A stretch of 64,000 bases of DNA, from the NCBI RefSeq assembly GCF_003315205.1, contig NZ_QNRR01000001.1:992001-1056000 (forward strand), written 5' to 3'. Shown one piece after another: positions 33,476 through 41,326 of this stretch. This stretch comes from Roseimicrobium gellanilyticum (GTDB lineage: Bacteria; Verrucomicrobiota; Verrucomicrobiia; Verrucomicrobiales; Verrucomicrobiaceae). The position numbers were made by a program, and so were the translations under genes. Below the pieces are notes generated by a model. That model made no database searches. It had not been told where the DNA came from and worked only from the letters and a program-made list of their open reading frames with translations. Position 1 is the first letter of the stretch; the number at the start of each line of letters is the position of its first letter.

Positions 33476-33510
33476 AAAAACGTTCCGGTCTCATGGCTGG
33501 AACGTTTTTT
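33476..33510 (+). terminator. Rho-independent terminator after rpsR
   Basis: AAAAACGTTCC (33476-33486) pairs with GGAACGTTTTT (33499-33509) around a 12-base loop, ending in a run of six T. It is a textbook terminator 34 bp past rpsR and just upstream of folE2. Confidence 0.92.
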
Positions 33511-33539
33511 GTTCCACGACGAGACGCCATTCGATTCAG

Positions 33540-34331
33540 ATGCCTGCTTCCAAGCTGCATGACACCCAAAACCAGAGCGATGCTCGGGGTATCCCGATTG
33601 ATCGTGTCGGTGTGAAAGGACTGAGGTTCCCGCTCAAAATCCGGGACCGGGATCAGGCAGAGCAGAGCACCGTGGCCGTGGTGTCGCTTGCCGTGGATCT
33701 GCCGCACCATTTCAAGGGTACGCACATGTCCCGCTTTGTCGAGGTGCTGCACTCCCACGGGCAGGTGCTCACGGTGGCAGACATCGCTGGCATGCCGCGC
33801 GAGCTGCTCAAGAAGCTCCACGCGGACAAGGCGCACGTGGAGTTTCGTTTCCCATGGTTCCGCATGAAGAAGGCTCCCGCCACCAAGGCGGAAGGCCTCA
33901 TGGACTATGGCATCATCTTCGAGGTCAATGCCGAGGGTGAGAAGGTGGACTTCGTGGTTACCGTGGAAGTGGCCGTCACGACTCTGTGCCCCTGCAGCAA
34001 GGCCATCAGCGTGCATGGAGCGCACAACCAGCGCGGAGTGGTCACTTTCTCTGTGCGCTTCACGAAGCCCGTGTGGATTGAGGAACTGGTGGAACTCGTG
34101 GAAGCCAGCGCCAGCAGCGAACTTTACAGCCTGCTCAAGCGTCCTGACGAGAAGGTCGTCACCGAGCGTGCCTATGAGAATCCTGTCTTCGTGGAGGACT
34201 TGGTGCGCAACGTGGCTCTCCGTGCGAAGCAGCATCCGCAGATCACCTGGTTCAAGGTGGAGGCGGAGAACTTCGAGAGTATCCACAATCACAACGCGTA
34301 TGCGTTGATTGAGCAGACGGTGGAGCGGTAG
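33540..34331 (+). CDS. folE2: GTP cyclohydrolase IB (zinc-independent type)
   Basis: A 263-residue cytosolic enzyme that converts GTP to 7,8-dihydroneopterin triphosphate for folate and related pterins. Segments RIGVKGL-like (RVGVKGLRFPLKIRDR), FKGTHMSRFVEVL and VTTLCPCSKAISVHGAHNQRG are diagnostic for FolE2. The last holds the catalytic cysteine and the conserved Ser/His pattern. FolE2 can use metals other than zinc and replaces FolE when zinc is scarce in many bacteria. No copy of the 9-kb dyad is visible upstream. The final 91 bp (34241-34331) recur at 36398-36488, so the present 3' end may have been replaced by an integrated segment without changing the protein length. Confidence 0.94.
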   Translation: MPASKLHDTQNQSDARGIPIDRVGVKGLRFPLKIRDRDQAEQSTVAVVSLAVDLPHHFKGTHMSRFVEVLHSHGQVLTVADIAGMPRELLKKLHADKAHVEFRFPWFRMKKAPATKAEGLMDYGIIFEVNAEGEKVDFVVTVEVAVTTLCPCSKAISVHGAHNQRGVVTFSVRFTKPVWIEELVELVEASASSELYSLLKRPDEKVVTERAYENPVFVEDLVRNVALRAKQHPQITWFKVEAENFESIHNHNAYALIEQTVER

Positions 34332-34388
34332 AAGGAGGGGGCTTTGCGCGCGACTGTGTGGCTGACGCCATGGGCCGCGCAGTGGGAC

Positions 34389-36068
34389 CTAAAACGCCCA
34401 CGATGCAAACACGCGCCCTTCCCAGAGATCGAGGTCTTGCTGTCCGATACTCAGGTAGCCTGCGCTGGCCTCGATGACGACGGATCTTGTGATTAGCACC
34501 CGTGCTCCTGCGCGCACCGAACCACGCCATGGTGACGTGGAGGCAGTGGTGAAATCACTGGTGAGGATCACGCCATCGCCGGGTCGCTCGAACTCATACG
34601 TGACGCCCAGTTCCACATAGGGCACCAAGATCATGCCGTGCCGGGTGGAGATCGGCCTGTTGATTTCCACCGTCACCTCTGCCGCTCCATAGTCGAAGCG
34701 GTCCGCGCCCCGTGGTAGCTTGATGTCAAATGGTCCGATCAGCCCTTCCAGGTCATAGCCCCCGCTTTCATAGTGGGTGTAGGAGACTGTCGCCCTCGGT
34801 CGCAGGTTTAGGGTTCCGGCTTTGAAGTTTCCCGTCGCGCTCAATGAACCGGAATAGCGCTCGGTCGTGTAGTCACCCTCCAACTGCAACAACCGGATTT
34901 CGTTCTCCGAGCGCCCGTAACCAAAGGATGCATCGAGTGTCCACCTCGGTGAGACCTGACAGGTCAGATAAGGGCCTACGCTAAATCCCTCTGAATCGGT
35001 CTCCACAATGCCAGTCAAAGCTGTGGACTGGTAATCTTCGAAGGAACCCATCACTCCCAGCGTGAATGCGCTTCCGAGGCGCCGGTCAAAGCCGAACGTC
35101 ATGGTGTGGCCGTCGCCCTCGCGTTGCAGTCCTTTCCGCTCGTCATTGCTGTGGGTGTAGCGACCGTCAAACCAGAGATTGTGGTAGGCATGCATTCCGG
35201 ACAACTCCATGGCGGCATCTCTGCCTGCGAGGTAGTAGTAGGCGCCTGAACGGGGCACATAGTAGTAATAGCCATGACCCGGCACGTAAAAGTGGGTTCC
35301 GTCCGGTGGGAGGTCAGGCACTGGTGTAGGTGGTACCGGACCTGGTGGACTGGGGGGCACAGGCCTGGGAGGGCGAGGAAAGGGCCAATCCGGTAACGGG
35401 ATGTACCCGGTTGGGTGGCGTTGTGGGATGTCAGGCAGGGGGATGTATCCCGTTGGGTGACGCTCTGGGATGTCCGGCAGCGGGATGTATCCAGTCGGGT
35501 GACGCCTTGGGATGTCCGGCAGCGGGATGTATCCAGTCGGGTGACGCCTTGGGATGTCCGGCAGCGGGATGTATCCAGTCGGGTGACGCCTTGGGACATC
35601 TGGTAAGGGAATGTATCCGTTTGGGCGGCGCCAAGGAGGGAAGGGAAAATCTGGCGGAAAAATAAAGCCACCCTTCTGGTTCTGGCTGTCTATCTGGACA
35701 GGCTTCTCACCGCTCACCTCCATAAGGAAATGTGTGCCTCCGCTTCCGGTGGAGACGAACGGGGACTGGGATAGATGCTTTGCTGGGCTGGCCTCCATCC
35801 AGGCATCCACGACCTGCTGACCTTGGGTCTGCAGTTGGAATTCCCCCGTGACGTTGGTGAATGAAAGCCAGACAGATCGCGAGGAGTCCGATGTCTTGCC
35901 AAGGAAGATGAGTCGGCCCAATGACGGGTTTTTCTGAATCTGAGTGGGCAATAACACCGTGGACGGCGGCACAATTACCTGTCCCACGGTTGCCGCAGGA
36001 CAAAGGTACAAAAAAGGAAGAATAACAATGGGGAACCGCAGTTTGGCATGCCAGCTCATGTTATCCAT
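34389..36068 (-). CDS. Autotransporter-like protein with Pro-rich repeat passenger
   Basis: A 559-residue protein from ATG 36068 (or ATG 36059). Signal peptide: RFPIVILPFLYLCPAATVGQ. Residues about 45-145 form a small beta domain. About 145-225 hold six copies of a 13-residue repeat (core GYIPLPD), then a Pro-rich linker. HFYVPGHGYYYYVPRSG leads to a C-terminal barrel of about 290 residues that starts near YHNLWFDGRYTHSND and ends FASWAF, as in type V autotransporter barrels. The protein should sit in the outer membrane with the repeat region exposed or spanning. It lies between two copies of the folE2 3' end, so it may have arrived by integration. Function is unknown. Confidence 0.78.
   Translation of the reverse strand: MDNMSWHAKLRFPIVILPFLYLCPAATVGQVIVPPSTVLLPTQIQKNPSLGRLIFLGKTSDSSRSVWLSFTNVTGEFQLQTQGQQVVDAWMEASPAKHLSQSPFVSTGSGGTHFLMEVSGEKPVQIDSQNQKGGFIFPPDFPFPPWRRPNGYIPLPDVPRRHPTGYIPLPDIPRRHPTGYIPLPDIPRRHPTGYIPLPDIPERHPTGYIPLPDIPQRHPTGYIPLPDWPFPRPPRPVPPSPPGPVPPTPVPDLPPDGTHFYVPGHGYYYYVPRSGAYYYLAGRDAAMELSGMHAYHNLWFDGRYTHSNDERKGLQREGDGHTMTFGFDRRLGSAFTLGVMGSFEDYQSTALTGIVETDSEGFSVGPYLTCQVSPRWTLDASFGYGRSENEIRLLQLEGDYTTERYSGSLSATGNFKAGTLNLRPRATVSYTHYESGGYDLEGLIGPFDIKLPRGADRFDYGAAEVTVEINRPISTRHGMILVPYVELGVTYEFERPGDGVILTSDFTTASTSPWRGSVRAGARVLITRSVVIEASAGYLSIGQQDLDLWEGRVFASWAF
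35395..35640 (-). repeat. Six tandem 39-bp repeats in the autotransporter gene
   Basis: Six consecutive 39-bp units each encode a variant of RRHPTGYIPLPDI. The three central units are almost identical at DNA level, while the outer ones have diverged (NGYIPLPDV at one end, PLPDW at the other). Unit number could change by slippage or recombination without shifting the frame. Confidence 0.9.
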
Positions 36069-36397
36069 ATGGATTCAGGTTGAGGGTTGTGATGTGCGTG
36101 TTGGTGGAAACGAAGTCGTGCGACGTTTCAACACGAGCCTGGGCAAATTGGGCCGGTCACTATTGCGCGAATTCAAAATACAGAACACGTCCGTGGGGGA
36201 CAAGCATTCCCTTCTTTAGGGTATCATATTGAACGGATATTAATCGTGCCACAATTCCGCCGCGAAACATGTCTATGCGTCCTTCGCGCCAGTATTTTGA
36301 TGCGTTGCTATGTCATTCAAATAGGTGCGTATATTCGCGCTATCCGTGACCTGTGGATCAATAACGGAAGGGCGTATCTTACCTCATTGTACTCGTA
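36069..36397. other. A/T-richer non-coding stretch upstream of the autotransporter gene
   Basis: No supported gene. The 329 bp are visibly richer in A and T than the surroundings (for example the stretch around 36222-36260) and should hold the promoter of the leftward autotransporter gene. It is bounded on the right by the folE2 tail copy. Confidence 0.5.
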
Positions 36398-36488
36398 GAT
36401 CACCCGCCTCAAGATTGAGGCGGAGAACTTCGGGAGCATCCACAATCACAACGCGTATGCGTTGATTGAACAGACGGCGGAGCGGTAG
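36398..36488 (+). pseudogene. Displaced copy of the folE2 3' end (attachment-site-like direct repeat)
   Basis: These 91 bp match the last 91 bp of folE2 (34241-34331) at 82 positions (about 90%), same strand, including the TAG stop. Translated, the piece reads IEAENFGSIHNHNAYALIEQ before TAER, against VEAENFESIHNHNAYALIEQ in FolE2. The substitutions mostly keep the coding sense, so it was once a functional gene end. Homology starts abruptly at GATCACC and stops at the stop codon. It is the pattern left when an element integrates in a gene 3' end and supplies a replacement end. Confidence 0.85.
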
Positions 36489-36521
36489 AGGCGAAAGGCA
36501 GCTGGAGCGCGTCTGCCTTTG

Positions 36522-37535
36522 CTACTGCTGCATGGCCTTGAAGCGTTTCATGGCCTTGTTCTGGGCTTCTTGCTGTATCTGCGACTTCTGCGCGTCAATT
36601 GCATCGATCCTTTCCTGGATTTCGATGTACTTCTTCCGGGCTTCCTCCGTCTGAAAGACGAACTGGCCGTCCTCCAAGGTCCAGACGCTTCTGGTGGCAT
36701 GGAGGTGGTCACAGAGTTTCTTCATCTCATCCAGCAATGAGAGTTCGAGATTCCACGTCTCGGTGAGCATGGAGTTCGGGCTTTCCTTTCCCTCATTGTA
36801 TCCCTGAAGAATATCCCGCTTGATGGCCTCATCGAAACCATGCTCATCGAGCCGCTTCGGGAGGTTGTCAGCGAGGGCCAGAAGTTTCCTGAGGCACGTG
36901 ACTGTGGCCGCCCGCGATTCCTCCAGGATCCTGTCAGTCTCCTGGAATGTGGGGTCTGCTGCCATTCGATTGAGATCGAATACGTTGTCCAGTCCCGCCT
37001 TTTCGACGCTGGCGAGGTATTCATTCTGTACCGCGACGACGTCATTGGCGTAGCCGTTTAAGAATTCACGGGCGCGCTCGGCGTGCGTGGTCGCCGATTT
37101 GCCTGTCTCCAGGCGGAAGTCCGTCCTGCGGGGGCGCCCATCCGCATCCAGTCGTTCGGTCATCAATTTCTCCATGTCCTTGCCCATCTTGGCCCGCACC
37201 TCTTTTGCGGAATTTTTCTCCGCGCGGGCAGCGGCTTTTCTTTTTTCGGTGAGCTCCCATGCCGTGTATGCGCCACCACCCACGATCATGAAGAAAAAGC
37301 CAGCGACGCACACGGAAATGATGATCGCGGTCCGGACATTGCTGGGACTGGAGCTTCGTGGTGCTCCCGGAATAGCCGGTGGTGTTTGCCCAGACTGGCG
37401 CAGGGCTCCCGAACCAGCAGGCGTGAAAGGAACAAGAACAGGGCTGTTGCAGAAAGGGCACTTTGCCTCCGTTCCCATCTGAGCAGCATCAGCATTGATC
37501 GGCCGTCCACAGTGTATGCAGGAGAACAGAGGCAT
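36522..37535 (-). CDS. Membrane-anchored hypothetical with N-terminal zinc ribbon
   Basis: Three hundred and thirty-seven residues from ATG 37535; a TTG five codons upstream is less likely. Residues 1-35 carry two C-x2-C pairs (CIHCGRPINAD and CPFCNSPVLV), a cytoplasmic zinc ribbon. A Pro/Ser-rich linker leads to one membrane span (TAIIISVCVAGFFFMIVGGG). The remaining 240 residues are long charged helices ending in a Gln/Lys-rich coiled coil (IQERIDAIDAQKSQIQQEAQ). Proteins of this layout are common in the Planctomycetes-Verrucomicrobia group, with no known role. It stands alone after the folE2 tail repeat. Confidence 0.65.
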   Translation of the reverse strand: MPLFSCIHCGRPINADAAQMGTEAKCPFCNSPVLVPFTPAGSGALRQSGQTPPAIPGAPRSSSPSNVRTAIIISVCVAGFFFMIVGGGAYTAWELTEKRKAAARAEKNSAKEVRAKMGKDMEKLMTERLDADGRPRRTDFRLETGKSATTHAERAREFLNGYANDVVAVQNEYLASVEKAGLDNVFDLNRMAADPTFQETDRILEESRAATVTCLRKLLALADNLPKRLDEHGFDEAIKRDILQGYNEGKESPNSMLTETWNLELSLLDEMKKLCDHLHATRSVWTLEDGQFVFQTEEARKKYIEIQERIDAIDAQKSQIQQEAQNKAMKRFKAMQQ

Positions 37536-37637
37536 GAAGGGATGCCGCAATCGCGACTGATTCCAATAGCCGCGAAACGAAGGGTGTGCAACGCGCAGGG
37601 GGATGAAGAGCTGGCGGAGTGCGTCTGCGAGCGAGGC

Positions 37638-38651
37638 TCACTGAAGCAGGTCGAGCTCCCAGTGCTCCGGATAGTGCGTGTTTGGGAATACCTCCCGTGC
37701 CTCGCGCAGCATCTCCAGCCACTCCGCCCGCTCGTAGCGATCCGAGACGTGAAACAAGATGAGCTTGTCCGCGCCCGCTTGCCTTGCCAACTCGGCAGCC
37801 TGCACTGTGGTCATGTGATAATTCTTCCGGGCAAGTTCGATGTCCGCATGCCGGTACTGGCCTTCGCAAATGATCGTCTGGCAGCCGTGAAGCGTCTCTG
37901 CCAGGCGCTCCATGGCGGAGTCATCAAGGAGGAAATCCGTGAGGTAGGCGGTGGCGGTTCCCTGGGATTTCGTCATCAACGCTTCCTGCAGGGATTTGAT
38001 TTCATGACGCACGCCATCAATCAGAAGCGGTGGTGAGTCTGGAGCGGCATCCTTGAGCTGCTTCAGCCAGGGACCCGGCTTCAAGCCCAGTGAGTCCAGC
38101 TTTGAGGTGTCGACGTTCCGACGTAGGTGCTCCTCCACGAGATAGGCGATGGAAGGCGTCTTGTGCTCCATGGTGAAGGCCTTCACGATGCCGCCGGCGC
38201 CGTTCCACACGATGCCCTGATGCGGCTGCGATGATTCCTCATGCGCCACGCTGAAGGCTTCGCCGAGATCAAAACGGGTGGTGCGGATTTCTGACTCGTG
38301 GATTTCCGAGACGCGCCATTCCCCGGGCTGACCACCTTGCAGGTTCCAGAGAAAGCCCTGAAAGCGATGCTGTAGAATCTGTGCGGTGCCGGGAGGTCCC
38401 CAAATGTGGTTGGGTTTGGTGAGCCTGTCGTAAGTGCAGCGGAAGAACGAATCGAAGCCCGCCACATGATCCATGTGGAGGTGGGAGAAGAAGAGCTGAT
38501 CCACGTTGCTCACTTCCGCGAAGGGAAGCGTGGAGGCGCAGTTTTCCCCGCAATCGAAGAGCAGTCGTTCGAGTGACTTGCCGCTGTCGATGCGCAGGAA
38601 GAGGGTGTTATCGCAGCCCGCCTCTCCCAAGACGACATTTGTGAGGCTCAT
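37638..38651 (-). CDS. Metallo-beta-lactamase-fold hydrolase, RNase Z-like
   Basis: A 337-residue protein with the metal-binding motif FSHLHMDHVAGFD (H-x-H-x-D-H). Further ligands are expected in MEHKTPSIAYLVEE (His) and ILFHVSDRY (His). The layout, with a first strand LLFDCGENC and a C-terminal HVSDRY, resembles the RNase Z/arylsulfatase-type subfamily that trims tRNA 3' ends or cleaves phosphodiesters. Full identity as RNase Z is uncertain because the exosite arm (FRCTYDRLTKPNHIWGPPG) differs from the classical one. It lies 50 bp downstream of nagB on the same strand. Confidence 0.7.
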   Translation of the reverse strand: MSLTNVVLGEAGCDNTLFLRIDSGKSLERLLFDCGENCASTLPFAEVSNVDQLFFSHLHMDHVAGFDSFFRCTYDRLTKPNHIWGPPGTAQILQHRFQGFLWNLQGGQPGEWRVSEIHESEIRTTRFDLGEAFSVAHEESSQPHQGIVWNGAGGIVKAFTMEHKTPSIAYLVEEHLRRNVDTSKLDSLGLKPGPWLKQLKDAAPDSPPLLIDGVRHEIKSLQEALMTKSQGTATAYLTDFLLDDSAMERLAETLHGCQTIICEGQYRHADIELARKNYHMTTVQAAELARQAGADKLILFHVSDRYERAEWLEMLREAREVFPNTHYPEHWELDLLQ

Positions 38652-38701
38652 GATGGCGAGGTGGAGAGGCGAGACTGACCGGTGAAATTCACTTCACCGG
38701 C

Positions 38702-40585
38702 TTATACCTTGCGCCACCGCTGGAAGCTCTCGATGGCCTCGTAGTTGGCGAGACCGAGGGCGTCGTATTGCTGGGCGGTGCCCTGGTTCACCTTGGTGAC
38801 ATCCATTTCCAGGGTGGTCAGTGACTGGTAGCGCGTGAGAGCGCGGGCTTTGCGCTCGAGCTGCATGGGGCTGGCGGGCACGGCCATGTCGATTTCCCAA
38901 GGTTCCAAGGCCTTCTCGCGACCGCGGTAGAGCCAAACCGAGCAGGCGGAGGACCAGTCCTCATGCTGAAGCTCGGCAAGCGCCTGCTCCAACGCACGGA
39001 AGCTCAGCGCGGCCACACTGGAGGGATCCGCCGCGTCACCTGTGATGTAGATCTGATGCGGGCGGAACTCCTGCAGCAGCTTCACCACTTCCGAGGTGTC
39101 CTCCGGGGTCAGCTTGAAGCGGCGATAGCGACCGCGTTCGTAGAAGGGGAGATTGAGGAATTGGACTTTCTCCTGCGGGATGCCCAGCGCATGGGCGGCA
39201 TCACGCAGCTCACCGCGAAGGATGAGGCTCTTGAGCTGGCGGAGGGCGGGCTGGTCTTCCCCGAACTCACCCTTCTCCTCGAGCAGGCGCAGGATGTGGC
39301 GGGCGTAGTCGGTCTGCTCGTCCCAGCCTTCGGGTGAGAGCGTGGCGATTTCCTGGAGGATGCTGGCGAACTTGTCCGCCTCGCTGTCCGCCACGCGCAG
39401 GCTGCCGCTCGTCATGGCGACGACGCGGATGTCATGGCCCTGCTCCACGAGGCGATCAATGGTGCTCCCGAGGCTCACCACAGCGTCCTGCGGCTCGGGG
39501 CTCAGTACGAGAGAGCGCTTCGGATACGGCTTGGCGCGCTCCGGGCGGAAGGTGTCGTCCGCGTTGGGTTTGCCGCCGGGCCATCCAGAGATGGTGTGCT
39601 GGAGCTGGTTGAAGATATTGATGTTCAGCTTGTACGCCGGACCTTGTTCGCTCAGCAGATCGGAGAGACCGTGCTCGTTGTAGTCCTCGTCGATGAGCTT
39701 CAGCACGGGGCGGTCCATGCTGGAGGAGAGCCAGCACACGGCGCGGCGAGTCTCGCTGGGGGACCACTTCACCGGGCCGACGAGCCATGGCAGCTTCACA
39801 CGGGTGAGCTCACGTGCGGCGCCCTTGTCGATGAAGAAACGGGCCTCGGCGTGCTCCTGAAGGAAGGAGGCAGACACGGCGTCCGTCACCGGGCCTTCGA
39901 CGGCTTTCGTCACGACACCGGCCTTGTTTTCACCCCACGCCATGAGCACAATCTTTTTCGCACGCAGGATGGTGGAGACACCCATCGTGATGGCGAAGCG
40001 CGGCACATTCTCTTCACCGCGGAAGTCCGCCGCGGCGTCCTGACGCGTGATGCGGTCCAGGGTGATGCGGCGAGTGAGAGATTCGCGGGAGGACCCGGGT
40101 TCGTTGAAGCCGATGTGGCCCGTACGACCGATGCCCAAAATCTGGAAGTCCACACCGCCGGCGGCGTCGATCATTTCTTCATACGCACGGCAGTGTTCAA
40201 AGACCTGATCACTGGGGACAAGACCGCTGGGGAGGTGGATGTTCTCCTTCGGGATATCGATGTGATCAAAGAGCTGATCACACATGAAGCGATGGTAGCT
40301 CTCCGGGTGCTCCGGGGTCAGGCCGTAGTACTCGTCCAGATTGAAGGTCACCACATTCTTAAAGCTCAATCCCTCCTCACGATGAAGGCGGATGAGTTCA
40401 CGATAAAAAGAAACGGGCGTGGAACCGGTGGCCAAGCCGAGCACGGCGGTCTTCTTCTTTGCCGCGCGGGAGGTGATAAGTTCCTTCACCTCCTGGGCGA
40501 GGGCGGCAGCAGCCGCCGCCGAACTGTCATGAATGATGGTGGGGATCTTCTCGTAGGCCTCGGCGGCGGAGCGGCGCTTGGACAT
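38702..40585 (-). CDS. nagB: Glucosamine-6-phosphate deaminase fused to degenerate PIG-L deacetylase domain
   Basis: A 627-residue protein. Residues 1-290 form the NagB fold: GLATGSTPVSFY (50-61), FNLDEYYGL with Asp84/Glu85, and GIGRTGHIGFNEP with catalytic His157. Here Thr155 replaces the common Asp. It would convert glucosamine-6-phosphate to fructose-6-phosphate and ammonia. The C-terminal 260 residues resemble PIG-L/LmbE deacetylases, but the metal motif PHPDDE reads PEPQDAV (near 362-368), so His and Asp ligands are lost. The second half is probably non-catalytic or regulatory. Long NagB proteins with this fusion are known in Bacteroidetes and relatives. No nagA or sugar transporter is adjacent. 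Confidence 0.85.
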   Translation of the reverse strand: MSKRRSAAEAYEKIPTIIHDSSAAAAAALAQEVKELITSRAAKKKTAVLGLATGSTPVSFYRELIRLHREEGLSFKNVVTFNLDEYYGLTPEHPESYHRFMCDQLFDHIDIPKENIHLPSGLVPSDQVFEHCRAYEEMIDAAGGVDFQILGIGRTGHIGFNEPGSSRESLTRRITLDRITRQDAAADFRGEENVPRFAITMGVSTILRAKKIVLMAWGENKAGVVTKAVEGPVTDAVSASFLQEHAEARFFIDKGAARELTRVKLPWLVGPVKWSPSETRRAVCWLSSSMDRPVLKLIDEDYNEHGLSDLLSEQGPAYKLNINIFNQLQHTISGWPGGKPNADDTFRPERAKPYPKRSLVLSPEPQDAVVSLGSTIDRLVEQGHDIRVVAMTSGSLRVADSEADKFASILQEIATLSPEGWDEQTDYARHILRLLEEKGEFGEDQPALRQLKSLILRGELRDAAHALGIPQEKVQFLNLPFYERGRYRRFKLTPEDTSEVVKLLQEFRPHQIYITGDAADPSSVAALSFRALEQALAELQHEDWSSACSVWLYRGREKALEPWEIDMAVPASPMQLERKARALTRYQSLTTLEMDVTKVNQGTAQQYDALGLANYEAIESFQRWRKV

Positions 40586-40695
40586 GGTCGTGGAGTGAGG
40601 TGGAAAGCGAACGTGCGTGCGTGCGAGCCGCCAACATCACGAGCGGCGGGCACAATGCAAGTGGTGGGGTAGTGTCAGATGTGAGGCAGCGTGAT

Positions 40696-41299
40696 CGGAA
40701 TGGCCGCAAAAGAACGCAAAGAGCGCAAAAAGTGATGAGCGGTGGGTGGTGCAGCACTTTGGAGGGTGGAGCGCTGCAGGTAACCAGCTAAGCACCCAGA
40801 GAACCGCTCCGGGGTGGGTTCTGCGACAGGGCGTACTTTTTGATTTGGAATTTGTAGGAACCGAAGTTCATGAGCAGGCCGTGCTCGGTGCGTGTGGACT
40901 TCAGATAGCCGAGCAATTGAGCCGCATGCTGTTGAAGCAAGGTGCTTACTGCCTTCAGTTCCACTAGGATAACACCTTCGATGAGAAGGTCCGTGAAGTA
41001 CTCCCCAACTACAGTGCCGTCTTCATCTAACACAGAAACCGGCTGCTGCTGACCAACCATGAGCCCCTGCTTCCGAAGCCGGTGCACCAGAGTATTCTCA
41101 TACACCTTCTCCAGGTGTCCGTGCCCATGATACAAATGGATATCATAGGCCGTCTGCCGCACAAGATTGCACAGATCATTTATAGGATGCATGGAGCAAC
41201 CATGTATGCCCAGCCATTAGGCCGTGACAAATGCCCCCCAAACTTTCTCGGCCGGTCAGTAAACTTTTGCGTTCTTTGCGTTCTTTTGCGGCCATTACC
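40696..41299. mobile_element. Repeat-bounded element carrying a GxxExxY gene
   Basis: The left end (40696-40732: CGGAATGGCCGCAAAAGAAC then repeats of GCAAAG) and the right end (41265-41299: TTTGCGTTCTTTTGCGGCC then ATTACC) are inverted copies. Together they bound 604 bp whose only gene is a GxxExxY protein. The same ends flank an empty 147-bp element at 18922-19068. No target-site duplication was evident by eye. Confidence 0.55.
40788..41192 (-). CDS. GxxExxY family protein
   Basis: A 134-residue protein with GHGHLEKVYENTLVHRL, the defining G-x2-E-x2-Y motif (TIGR04256). YFTDLLIEGVILVELKAV contains the Asp...Glu-x-Lys residues of a PD-(D/E)xK nuclease-like core. The family is spread in many copies in some environmental bacteria, and its role is unknown. 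The gene lies inside inverted repeats at 40696 and 41299, which suggests it travels with, or acts on, that repeat. Start ATG 41192. The C-terminus (NPPRSGSLGA) is unconserved. Confidence 0.85.
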   Translation of the reverse strand: MHPINDLCNLVRQTAYDIHLYHGHGHLEKVYENTLVHRLRKQGLMVGQQQPVSVLDEDGTVVGEYFTDLLIEGVILVELKAVSTLLQQHAAQLLGYLKSTRTEHGLLMNFGSYKFQIKKYALSQNPPRSGSLGA

Positions 41300-41326
41300 A
41301 GCACCTGCCACCCGCTGCACACAGTG

